Source: CBDVBZ01 sp965372355 (lineage in GTDB: Bacteria > Krumholzibacteriota > Krumholzibacteriia > WVZY01). From it: DNA of 31,157 nucleotides. A program made the position numbers and the translations under genes. A model generated the notes under the pieces. The model had not been told where the DNA came from, did not search any database, and saw only the letters and a list, made by a program, of their open reading frames with translations. Positions 24,106-31,157 of this stretch are shown here, piece by piece (positions within the stretch are counted from its first letter, which is position 1; the number at the start of each line of letters is the position of its first letter). Location of the stretch: contig CBDVBZ010000027.1 of NCBI GenBank assembly GCA_965372355.1, forward strand, positions 1 through 31,157. Reading direction: 5' to 3'.

Positions 24106-25430
24106 GATTGCACCTCTTCCTGCTCTTCAGGTTTTTCCTTTTTGCGCCTGTCATCGGCCCGTATGGCCGCCGCTTCTTCGGTGATATCGATCCCGACGGG
24201 ACACCAGGCGATACACCGGCCACAACCGACGCAGCCGGAGGAATCAAACTGATCGAACCACGTGGCAAGTTTGTGCGTTATCCAGTGACGGTATCGGGCC
24301 GTCGACGACGAGCGAATGCTCCCACCATGGATATAAGAAAAGTCTGTTGCAAAACACGAGTCCCATTTCCGCCAGCGTTCGGCGTTTTCGCCGGTGAGAT
24401 CTGTTGTGTCCTCCACGGTCGTACAAAAGCACGTTGGACACACAAGCGTGCAATTGGCGCAGGAAAGACACCGCTTCGATACGTCATCCCAACGGGGGTG
24501 CTCGTAGTTGCCGCACAGCAGATCCCTGATCCCGTCGGTATCCATCGAACGCTCGATCTGGCCCACCGCGCGTTCCGTCGCCGCCTCGGACGCCGCGCGC
24601 TCATCCTGCGTGGCCTCTTTGTGAGATAGCTCCCCGAGCACCTCCGCACCGGCGTCCGATCCGACCTCGACGACAAAGTAGTGACGACCGTCGTCGATGA
24701 TCTCGGTCAGCGCGAGATCGTACCCGGCACTCACCCGGGGGCCGGTGTTCATCGATGTACAGAAACACGTCTTCGCCGCCTGCCCGCAGTTGACCGCCAC
24801 GGTAAAGACGCCCTCCCGGCGCTTCCTGTAGACCGGGTCGACGAAGTCACCCTTTGTGAGAACCTTGTCCTGGATGGCGATGGCGTGGAGTTCGCACGAA
24901 CGGGCGCCGATCAGCGCGTATTTTGGCGGGGTCTCGTCGCCCTCGGAGATGATTTCGAAGCGGGTCCCCGATGTTTTTGCGCTCCACAGACGGGTCGCGG
25001 GAGGGAGTAAGAAACGCTTCCACGAGTGGGGTCCGACGACGTAGCCAAACAGAGCGTTGTCGTCTCTCTTGCGGAGACGGTACACGCCCCCGTCCTGTTC
25101 ATCGGTTACACCCAGGGGCAGGTCGTTTGTGGATTCCAGCTCCTCATAGACGATCGCGCCGTCGCGCACCACGGGGCCAACAAGCGTGAAGCCTCTGTCT
25201 TTGAGCACTTTGAAAAGCAGATCCAGTGCGTCCCGTTCGATGGTTTGCATGGGTATCCGAATCCGTGGGAGTGCCTTATCGCCGAGAGAACCAGCGACGG
25301 TATCGGTCGAGTCGTGCTCGATTGATTCGCCGACCAGATCCTCGCCAGGATCCGAGACGGCCATTTCTGCTAATCTAGCAGAATCGATTTGCGAAGTCAG
25401 CTTCGAAACGCTGCATTCCTGACAATCCAT
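24102..25430 (-). CDS. hydB: Hydrogenase beta subunit, 4Fe-4S protein
   Basis: This subunit of group 3b hydrogenases carries iron-sulfur clusters. The family core starts near residue 60 (MQTIERDALDLLFKVLKDRG, then FGYVVGPHSWKRFLLPP) and contains ARSCELHAIAIQD, KTCFCTSMNTGP and two C-terminal ferredoxin-like sets: RCLSCANCTLVCPTCFCTT (about 322-340) and SGCVGCGRCIAWCPVGIDI (about 402-420). A glutamate-rich tail closes the 442 residues. The first 60 residues are not typical; they include a CxxC (DCQECS). Starts at 25364 or 25250 are possible alternatives, as no clear ribosome-binding site precedes any of them. It is the first hydrogenase gene, 92 bp after the barrel gene. Confidence 0.93.
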   Translation of the reverse strand: MDCQECSVSKLTSQIDSARLAEMAVSDPGEDLVGESIEHDSTDTVAGSLGDKALPRIRIPMQTIERDALDLLFKVLKDRGFTLVGPVVRDGAIVYEELESTNDLPLGVTDEQDGGVYRLRKRDDNALFGYVVGPHSWKRFLLPPATRLWSAKTSGTRFEIISEGDETPPKYALIGARSCELHAIAIQDKVLTKGDFVDPVYRKRREGVFTVAVNCGQAAKTCFCTSMNTGPRVSAGYDLALTEIIDDGRHYFVVEVGSDAGAEVLGELSHKEATQDERAASEAATERAVGQIERSMDTDGIRDLLCGNYEHPRWDDVSKRCLSCANCTLVCPTCFCTTVEDTTDLTGENAERWRKWDSCFATDFSYIHGGSIRSSSTARYRHWITHKLATWFDQFDSSGCVGCGRCIAWCPVGIDITEEAAAIRADDRRKKEKPEEQEEVQS

Positions 25431-25522
25431 GGGTTTAGCTGGAGAACTATTTCACGTGCACAGTTCACCGCGGCCCCGCTGCGATCGGCACCCGGCCATC
25501 AACTGGCGAGCGACGGACGCTC

Positions 25523-26653
25523 TTAAAACGCTTCGTTGATGGTAATGTAAGGGCCGGGGGTCCCGCCGATAAGGCCGAAGTCCAATCTCACGCTGATGCC
25601 TTCGCCCCGGTCGATCAGGAATCTTATGCCGCCTCCGGCAGCGGTTTTGAAATCTCGCAGACGAAACTCGGAGAGCCTTGGGGCGACATCTCCGACGCCG
25701 ACAAACGCGGCCACCCCAAGCCTCCACCAGACCCGCCGTCGCCATTCGGCCTGGAGCACCACCGCGTGTTTGTCACGATAACGCCCCGTGTAGTAACCGC
25801 GCATCAACTCCGAGCCACCAATCTGTGACATCATCTGAAACGGCGGGTCACCGTGAATGAAGCTGAACACCGCCTGGAAGGCGAGAACGTTTTTTTCGAG
25901 CAGAGAGAAGTACGTGCGCAGGTCCAGGACATAGCGCTGGAATGTAAAATCGCTCCCCAATGCGCGATCGAAGAACATGGCTGAGAATGTGTGAAAGCTC
26001 CCGTGCATCGCATAGAACAGGTTGTCACGACTATCCCACGTAAAGACTGGCCCCAACCCGGACACCGTCCCCCCGTCGCTTCCCGAAATCGTTCCGCTAT
26101 CGAGCAACCCGTCCGGCTCTATGTCACTGGTCTCCGAGTACCCACCTTCATACCGAAGCCCGAGGCTGAACCGGGAGACAATCAACCGCTGCAAGGACGC
26201 CGCGAAGAAAAGCGTTCGGGGTGTATAACTCTCCTCGTTGGAGTCCGGTGTGTCGGGACCGATGCCCCAGAAGAGATCGGGGAACTTGAGGAAACCGAGG
26301 CCACCGGTGATACGATAGAGCTCCCGTTTGAGGTGCAACTCGTAACCCACGACCGCGATGACCTGGCTTTTCGCGGTGAAGATCAGCGTCGGCGCGACGG
26401 TGGATGGACGGGCGTCCTCACTTCGGTCTTCACCTCGAAAGAAGAGCAGGACCGAGACGCCTCCGGCAAACCCCGTTTCCGGTGTGTAGAAAACGGCGGG
26501 AAGAAACGTGTAGCCGAACCCTTTGTGCTGGGTCGTGTCGGGCTCGGTGCTCACCGTATCCGTCGCCGGGGTAGTCTGGGCCGCGGCGTATCCGGGCACG
26601 AGCCAAACGAGCAGACAGATAACGAAGACGCGAGTCGGTTGGCCGAGTCCCAC
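25523..26653 (-). CDS. Omp85/BamA-like outer-membrane beta-barrel (surface antigen family)
   Basis: The 376-residue protein starts at a GTG with AAAGGAG 6 bp upstream, which opens a signal peptide (GLGQPTRVFVICLLVW, then VPGYAAAQ) with cleavage near AAA-QT. A longer reading from 26866 would bury this signal 70 residues in and run across a likely promoter, so it is rejected. The mature protein is made of amphipathic beta strands. It contains GSELMRGYYTGRYRDKH, the lid-loop VRGF-type motif of Omp85 proteins, and ends in NEAF with a terminal aromatic residue as barrels do. There are no POTRA domains, so it resembles the barrel-only surface-antigen (Bac_surface_Ag) group. Its cargo and its link to the neighbouring respiratory genes are unknown. 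Confidence 0.82.
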   Translation of the reverse strand: MGLGQPTRVFVICLLVWLVPGYAAAQTTPATDTVSTEPDTTQHKGFGYTFLPAVFYTPETGFAGGVSVLLFFRGEDRSEDARPSTVAPTLIFTAKSQVIAVVGYELHLKRELYRITGGLGFLKFPDLFWGIGPDTPDSNEESYTPRTLFFAASLQRLIVSRFSLGLRYEGGYSETSDIEPDGLLDSGTISGSDGGTVSGLGPVFTWDSRDNLFYAMHGSFHTFSAMFFDRALGSDFTFQRYVLDLRTYFSLLEKNVLAFQAVFSFIHGDPPFQMMSQIGGSELMRGYYTGRYRDKHAVVLQAEWRRRVWWRLGVAAFVGVGDVAPRLSEFRLRDFKTAAGGGIRFLIDRGEGISVRLDFGLIGGTPGPYITINEAF

Positions 26654-26752
26654 GAGACGCTCCTTTGCTCCCTGCGCCGATCCCCTCATGGCCTCTGCGG
26701 ACTCCTCAAACCCCTGTCGTATCGCCCCTTCGGCCATATGCGCGGGACACCG

Positions 26753-26781
26753 AGTATACCATTCCCGCACGGTCCCGCCAT
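26753..26781 (-). promoter_or_regulatory. Extended -10 promoter candidate before the barrel gene
   Basis: On the minus strand TGGTATACT gives an extended -10 (TATACT at 26753-26758); the -35 ATGGCG (26776-26781, 17-bp spacer) is weak. The start point near 26746 leaves about 93 nt before the GTG at 26653. The rest of the 209-bp gap 26654-26862 after ccoG shows nothing else. Confidence 0.45.
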
Positions 26782-26862
26782 GCCGATATGGGCGGTGGCC
26801 ACGGGCGACGAAGTCATCGAGAGGGCACGGTGCGGGTGTACTGCGAGTGATCGGTTCAACGC

Positions 26863-28293
26863 TCAAGGAAATGGCCCCACGAGCGTTATCTCCTCGACAA
26901 CGGTTTCGCTGCCGTCCTGCGATGTCGCCTGTACGAGCATCCGAATTGGGTGCTTGCCCGTTCGCTGTGTGAGACGCTGCGGGAACTTGAAGAAGATGTG
27001 GTTCTGGACGGTCTTCCCCCCCGCCAGAGACAGTGGATACGTTGGCGCCACCAACTCGACGTCCTCGGCGGCGGGCCCCTCGATCGCCAGGGTGATCTCC
27101 TGCTCTTCGAACATCTGGTTTTTGATTTTGACCTTGTAGTGGTTGATGATCTGCGCCGTTCCGTCGTCGAGCGTCTTCTTGGTATAGGGTGTCTCGATGG
27201 CGCGGATGAACTTGGCGTCAATCGTCCCTCTCGTCGCCACAACGACCGAAAAACTAATGAGAAGCACGGCAAGAACGCTCGCATAGATCACGTTGGCCGG
27301 CCGGAGAACGCGACGCCGCTCACCGGCCATCTCGGCCTCCGTCGAATAGCGGACGAGCCCTTTGGGGCGCTCGATCTTGGCCATGATCTGATCGCATGCA
27401 TCGATGCACGCCGTGCAGGCCACGCACTCCAGCTGGATCCCCCTGCGGATATCGACACCCGTCGGACAGACTTGCACGCACCGATAACAGTTCACGCAGT
27501 CGCCTTGTTCTGTGCCTTCCGGCTCGGTGCCTTTGCGCGGCTCCCCACGTGTCTCGTCGTACAGAACCGCCGTCGAGTTACGATCCATCAACACCGATTG
27601 GAATCGACCGTACGGGCACATGATCATACAGAACTGCTCGCGAAACCACCCGAAGTCGAACAACAGGATACCGGTCAAAACGGTCACGAAGATAAAGGGT
27701 GTGAGGTTCTCCATGGGCGTGCGTTGTGACATGGCGAGTAGCCGGTCCGCGCCAACGAAGTACGCTGCAAAACTGTGCGCGATGTTCGTGCTCACAAACC
27801 AGAAGAGAAACCACTTGAGCGATTTCTTCCATATCTTGTCCCGTGTCATTGGCGCGTGCGCCAGCCGGATACGTTGGATATGATCGCCCTCGATCCATCG
27901 CTCGATCCGCCGGTACACTCGGTCGATAAAAACGGTCTGCGGACATGCCCATCCGCACCAAACGCGTCCCCATGTCACCGTGACAAAGGCGAGGCCTATG
28001 GCGAGAATCCCGAGGACGAAGAACACCATGGGCATGTCATGCGCCCAAAACGTAGTGCCAAAAAACGCGAAACGCCGGTTGGGAATGTCCAGCAACACGG
28101 TCTGGTGTCCGGCAAAACGTGTCCAGGGGAGCGCGAGAAAGATAATGATGAGAAACAGATAGAACCAGTCGCGGTTGCGGCGCCAAGGACCTGACACGTC
28201 GGCCGGATTGAGGGCAATGTGGTGTCCGCGCTCATCGAATGATGCGGGACGGTCCTCGGGTAGCTCGTATTGCGATGTCTTCTTCGTGGCCAT
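26863..28293 (-). CDS. ccoG: cbb3 oxidase assembly protein CcoG (FixG/RdxA family)
   Basis: CcoG is a membrane iron-sulfur protein linked to copper reduction during cbb3 oxidase assembly. The 476-residue protein has about five transmembrane segments, the membrane motif WGRVWCGWACPQTVFIDRVY, FCMIMCPYGRFQSVL, and two [4Fe-4S] ferredoxin motifs: CVNCYRCVQVCPTGVD and CVACTACIDACD. A periplasmic Ig-like C-terminal domain follows the last membrane segment. The ATG at 28293 is preferred over 28401 because MATKKTSQYELPEDRPASF is family-like and the longer reading overlaps ccoP. It follows ccoP by 43 bp. Confidence 0.95.
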   Translation of the reverse strand: MATKKTSQYELPEDRPASFDERGHHIALNPADVSGPWRRNRDWFYLFLIIIFLALPWTRFAGHQTVLLDIPNRRFAFFGTTFWAHDMPMVFFVLGILAIGLAFVTVTWGRVWCGWACPQTVFIDRVYRRIERWIEGDHIQRIRLAHAPMTRDKIWKKSLKWFLFWFVSTNIAHSFAAYFVGADRLLAMSQRTPMENLTPFIFVTVLTGILLFDFGWFREQFCMIMCPYGRFQSVLMDRNSTAVLYDETRGEPRKGTEPEGTEQGDCVNCYRCVQVCPTGVDIRRGIQLECVACTACIDACDQIMAKIERPKGLVRYSTEAEMAGERRRVLRPANVIYASVLAVLLISFSVVVATRGTIDAKFIRAIETPYTKKTLDDGTAQIINHYKVKIKNQMFEEQEITLAIEGPAAEDVELVAPTYPLSLAGGKTVQNHIFFKFPQRLTQRTGKHPIRMLVQATSQDGSETVVEEITLVGPFP

Positions 28294-28336
28294 TGCCAGC
28301 AATCCTGGTTGTCGGTCTGCCCTTGCTCGACCGCGA

Positions 28337-28921
28337 TTACTCCTCTGTACGTGGGATGAGCTGACCCTCAGGGGTCTTCGCGTTTGGCGGGTCGGTGCCA
28401 CGAAGCGAGATCACATATGCCGCGAGCGGGGCATGCTCCTCGGCGGGAATAATCGGCCCCCAGGGAGGCATGCCTTTGTCGGGGAAACCGGATCTTATGG
28501 AGGCCAGGATCCCTGGCATCCCACCGCGGCTGTGGAGCCAGTAGTCATCGGTCAGGTTTGGACCGACGGACCCCTCGCCGTTCTCACCGTGGCATGCGAT
28601 ACAGGTTTCCGCAAACCGCGCCTTGCCTACGGCGAGCACCCCTTCATCCGCAAGCATCGCCGCCACATCGTACTGCTCATCACCGGCGCTCTGCTCCGCG
28701 GTCGTAGCCGCTTGCGCCTCGGTCACCTTTTTCATACGGCGGTTGAGCGTCTCGTCGCTCGACGGACCCGGTCCGAGCTGGAAATATCCGTAGTAGATCA
28801 CCGCGAAGACAATCGCTCCATAGAACGTCGCGAGCCACCACTTCGGCAGCGGGTTGTTCAACTCCTCGATGCCGTCGTAGTCGTGACCTTCGATGGGAAC
28901 GTCGTATTCCGTCTTAGTCAT
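28337..28921 (-). CDS. ccoP: cbb3 oxidase subunit CcoP, single-haem form
   Basis: CcoP is a membrane-anchored cytochrome c that feeds electrons to CcoO. The 194-residue protein has the family N-terminus (HDYDGIEELNNPLPKWW, about 13-29), one transmembrane helix (about 30-50) and a cytochrome c domain with CIACH (107-111) and GMPPW as the likely Met ligand region. Usual CcoP proteins are about 300 residues with two haem c motifs; here only one CxxCH exists. The start at 28921 has GGGAG 7-8 bp upstream and overlaps the ccoQ end by 8 bp. Confidence 0.92.
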   Translation of the reverse strand: MTKTEYDVPIEGHDYDGIEELNNPLPKWWLATFYGAIVFAVIYYGYFQLGPGPSSDETLNRRMKKVTEAQAATTAEQSAGDEQYDVAAMLADEGVLAVGKARFAETCIACHGENGEGSVGPNLTDDYWLHSRGGMPGILASIRSGFPDKGMPPWGPIIPAEEHAPLAAYVISLRGTDPPNAKTPEGQLIPRTEE

Positions 28922-29087
28922 TTGAGTCTCCCTCATCGAGCGGCATACGCGCCATACGTTGATAGAACCTTTTCCCCGATCGCCTGTACGTCCAGGCCGC
29001 GAAGGCAACAAAAACGACAAAGAAGATGACAAACGCCGCTGCCAGCCAGTTGCCTCCGGTAAACTGTGATAGCACCTCTTCTCTCAT
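28914..29087 (-). CDS. ccoQ: Small cbb3 subunit CcoQ-like protein
   Basis: This 57-residue protein lies exactly between ccoNO and ccoP, in the usual place of ccoQ. It reads MREEVLSQFTGGNWLAAAFV followed by a hydrophobic helix and then a basic segment (WTYRRSGKRFYQRMARM) and an acidic end (DEGDSND). One transmembrane helix with a basic cytoplasmic side is typical of CcoQ, which stabilises the oxidase. Sequence conservation in this family is low, so the call rests on size, topology and position. GGGGAG lies 8 bp upstream of the ATG. Confidence 0.8.
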   Translation of the reverse strand: MREEVLSQFTGGNWLAAAFVIFFVVFVAFAAWTYRRSGKRFYQRMARMPLDEGDSND

Positions 29088-29102
29088 TCTCTCACTCCCC
29101 GC

Positions 29103-31157
29103 TTATTTGCCCGGATTCAGTGATCCCCTATCACTACGGTTGTCCGCCTGGCGCGATCCGACCTCCAGCGCCGAACCACCTGACGCACCGGTCTGTCCCG
29201 GCGGCCCAGCCTTTTTGCCCAGCGCCTGCAAATAGGCGATCAGCGCCACGATCTCGCGCTGTTCGAGACGGTCATCAACGATGCCCTGCTCGCGTAGCCC
29301 GTCGGCGATCCGAGCCGCCTCCCACTCTGCAAGGATATCTGCGCTGCCCACGACGTCATCGCTGTAAGGCACTCCGAGGTATTTCATCACGGAGAGCTTT
29401 TTGCGCAACACGTAGAAATCAGTGTTCTTGTTGAGGAGCCACCGGTAGCTCGGCATAATCGACATCCTCACGAGATCGCGGGGGTTTAGCATATGCCGAT
29501 AGTGCCAGAGGTCCGGATACTTACCTCCGACACGAGCCAGATCAGGGCCGGTACGCTTCGACCCCCACTGAAACGGCCGGTCGTACATCGACTCCTCGAT
29601 CGTCGACGGTTCACCAAAGCGAACCACGTCTTCCGGCAGCTTGCGGATCTGCTGCGAGTGACACAAATAACACCCCTCACGCACGTAAATATCACGGCCG
29701 GCCAGCTCGAGAGGCGTGTAGGGTTCCGTCTGCGCATCCGGTTTGACCCACCGGTGCAGCGAGAGAATCGGCGCGACCGAAAACACGGACGCGACAAGGA
29801 TCGCGAGCAACGCGAAGACCGTAAACATCGCGGCGAGGCCCTCGAGCCTGCGGTGCCCCGTTCCCAGCGGGGTTGCCTTCATGTCGTGCATGGGCCGGAC
29901 AATCCTCTCGTCCTTCTGCTTGTCGCGAGCCTGGTTGAGCGTGAAAAGCACGTTATGCACCATGATAAACACGCCCGTTATATAGAGCGCACCACCAACG
30001 GCACGAACCCAGTACAGCGGAACGATCCGTGTCACGGTCTCGACGAAGTCCGGATAGGCGAGGAACCCGTCGGCCCCAATGGCCCGCCACATCAGCCCCT
30101 GTGTCAGGCCCGATGCCCACATCGATATGTAGTAGAGGAGAATCCCTAAGAGCCCGATCCAGAAATGCGCCTCTGCGAGCCGCTTGCTATAGAGGGGCAC
30201 TTTCCAGAGCTTGGGCACCAGATAGTAGACCATCCCGAACGTGAGGAACCCATTCCACCCCAGGGTGCCGCCGTGGACGTGTCCGATGATCCAGTCCGTG
30301 TAGTGAGCAAGCGCGTTGACGCTCTTGATCGCAAGCAGGGGGCCCTCGAACGTCGACATACCGTAGAACGTCACCGCCACCACAAAGAACTTGATGATCG
30401 GCTCGGTGCGCACCAGGTGCCACGCGCCTCGCAGTGTCAACAGCCCGTTGATCATCCCGCCCCAGCTCGGCGCCCACAGCATCAGGCTGAAGATCATACC
30501 AAGCGTCTGCGCCCAGTCGGGCAGGGCCGTGTTGAGCAGATGGTGCGGACCGGCCCAGATATAGATAAAGATCAGCGCCCAGAAATGAATGATCGACAGC
30601 CGATAGCTGTACACAGGTCTATTAGCCACTTTGGGTATGTAGTAATACATAAGACCGAGGAACGGTGTTGTCAGAAAAAACGCCACCGCGTTGTGGCCGT
30701 ACCACCACTGTACGAGCGCGTCCTGGATCCCCGCGTACACCGGGTAGCTCTGGAACATGGCCACGGGAATCTCGATTGAGTTGACGATGTGGAGAACCGC
30801 CACCGTGACGATCGTCGCGATGTAGAACCACAGGGATACATAAAGGTGCTTCTCCCGACGTCGTGCGAGCGTGCCGAAGAAGTTGACGGCAAAGATGATC
30901 CACACCACGGCGATCGCGATGTCGATGGGCCACTCGAGCTCGGCGTACTCCTTGCTCTGCGTCAGGCCGGCGGGGAGCGTGATCGCCGCAGCGACGATGA
31001 TCAGCTGCCAGCCCCCGAAGTGCAGCCAGCTCAGCACATCGGAAAACATCCGCGCCTTGCAAAGCCGCTGTGTCGAGTGATAGATCCCGGCAAATATGGC
31101 GTTACCGGCAAAGGCAAAGATCGCGGCGTTGGTGTGAAGCGGCCGCAGGCGCCCAAA
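29103..31157 (-). CDS. ccoNO: Fused cbb3 oxidase subunits CcoN-CcoO (5' end outside window)
   Basis: One uninterrupted frame of 684 visible residues holds the catalytic subunit CcoN and the cytochrome c subunit CcoO. The CcoN part starts at the edge with RLRPLHTNAAIFAF (a haem-ligand His) and has WWYGHNAVAFFLTTPFLGLMY, WAGPHHLLNTALPDWAQ and IIGHVHGGTLGW, the copper- and haem-binding histidines. A linker around nt 29840-29910 leads to a membrane anchor (about 29780-29840) and CcoO with CYLCH (29658-29672) binding haem c. The reaction is O2 reduction to water with high affinity and proton pumping. Separate ccoN and ccoO genes are the rule in Proteobacteria; fusions are known in other groups such as Bacteroidetes. 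The tail ends in a Gly/Ser-rich region. Confidence 0.95.
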   Translation of the reverse strand, partial: FGRLRPLHTNAAIFAFAGNAIFAGIYHSTQRLCKARMFSDVLSWLHFGGWQLIIVAAAITLPAGLTQSKEYAELEWPIDIAIAVVWIIFAVNFFGTLARRREKHLYVSLWFYIATIVTVAVLHIVNSIEIPVAMFQSYPVYAGIQDALVQWWYGHNAVAFFLTTPFLGLMYYYIPKVANRPVYSYRLSIIHFWALIFIYIWAGPHHLLNTALPDWAQTLGMIFSLMLWAPSWGGMINGLLTLRGAWHLVRTEPIIKFFVVAVTFYGMSTFEGPLLAIKSVNALAHYTDWIIGHVHGGTLGWNGFLTFGMVYYLVPKLWKVPLYSKRLAEAHFWIGLLGILLYYISMWASGLTQGLMWRAIGADGFLAYPDFVETVTRIVPLYWVRAVGGALYITGVFIMVHNVLFTLNQARDKQKDERIVRPMHDMKATPLGTGHRRLEGLAAMFTVFALLAILVASVFSVAPILSLHRWVKPDAQTEPYTPLELAGRDIYVREGCYLCHSQQIRKLPEDVVRFGEPSTIEESMYDRPFQWGSKRTGPDLARVGGKYPDLWHYRHMLNPRDLVRMSIMPSYRWLLNKNTDFYVLRKKLSVMKYLGVPYSDDVVGSADILAEWEAARIADGLREQGIVDDRLEQREIVALIAYLQALGKKAGPPGQTGASGGSALEVGSRQADNRSDRGSLNPGK

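Noticed and set aside
26654..26866. 71-codon N-terminal extension of the barrel protein
   Set aside because: It would place the signal peptide far inside the protein and cross a promoter candidate; a GTG with a good binding site lies right before the signal peptide.
1..31157. CRISPR arrays, insertion sequences, integrase or attachment sites
   Set aside because: No regularly spaced direct repeats, transposase-like proteins or terminal inverted repeats were seen on either strand.

Overview
The window looks like a piece of chromosome from a Gram-negative, GC-rich, probably uncultured bacterium. Three predicted lipoproteins and an Omp85-type outer-membrane barrel argue for an outer membrane. A cbb3 oxidase argues for low-oxygen respiration, and a cytosolic group 3b-type [NiFe] hydrogenase argues for H2 turnover linked to NAD(P)H. 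Sphingolipid genes, HYR-domain lipoproteins and a fused CcoNO fit the broad FCB-like or candidate-phylum range (Krumholzibacteriota, Eisenbacteria and similar). This taxonomic guess is weak because the window holds no rRNA or marker gene.

Left part (1-7.95 kb, + strand): a FAD-dependent BBE-type oxidoreductase is followed by a tight four-gene operon. It encodes a serine palmitoyltransferase-type alpha-oxoamine synthase, a GNAT-fold bacterial ceramide synthase candidate, a ceramide reductase candidate (NAD-dependent epimerase family) and an Aur1/PAP2-type membrane phosphotransferase. The gene order equals the proposed bacterial reaction order: condense, acylate, reduce, add head group. Next come a lipoprotein with three 39-40-residue repeats plus three exactly 79-residue HYR repeats, and a strong hairpin.

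Middle part (8-14 kb): this is a loose region. It has two gene remnants (the C-terminus of a PilT-type ATPase and a fragment of an NtrC-type sigma-54 regulator), an unknown lipoprotein, a sulfatase-fold lipoprotein with Thr at the nucleophile position, a GT4 glycosyltransferase, a 30-residue membrane peptide paired with a small XRE regulator behind a repeat-containing promoter, a small two-helix membrane protein, and a TPR-like remnant.

Right part (14-31 kb, all - strand): read in the direction of transcription, the order is ccoNO (cut by the window edge), ccoQ, single-haem ccoP, ccoG, an Omp85-like barrel gene, then a hydrogenase run. That run is beta subunit, a cyclic-nucleotide-binding-domain protein, gamma, delta (small), alpha (large), maturation protease, hypF, hypC, hypD, hypE, a 195-bp AT-rich spacer, hypA, hypB. 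The structural subunits and every factor needed to make the NiFe(CN)2CO centre sit together, mostly with overlapping start and stop codons. The cbb3 genes supply the terminal oxidase; the hydrogenase would exchange electrons between H2 and NAD(P)H in the cytoplasm. No CRISPR array, IS element, tRNA or rRNA was seen.
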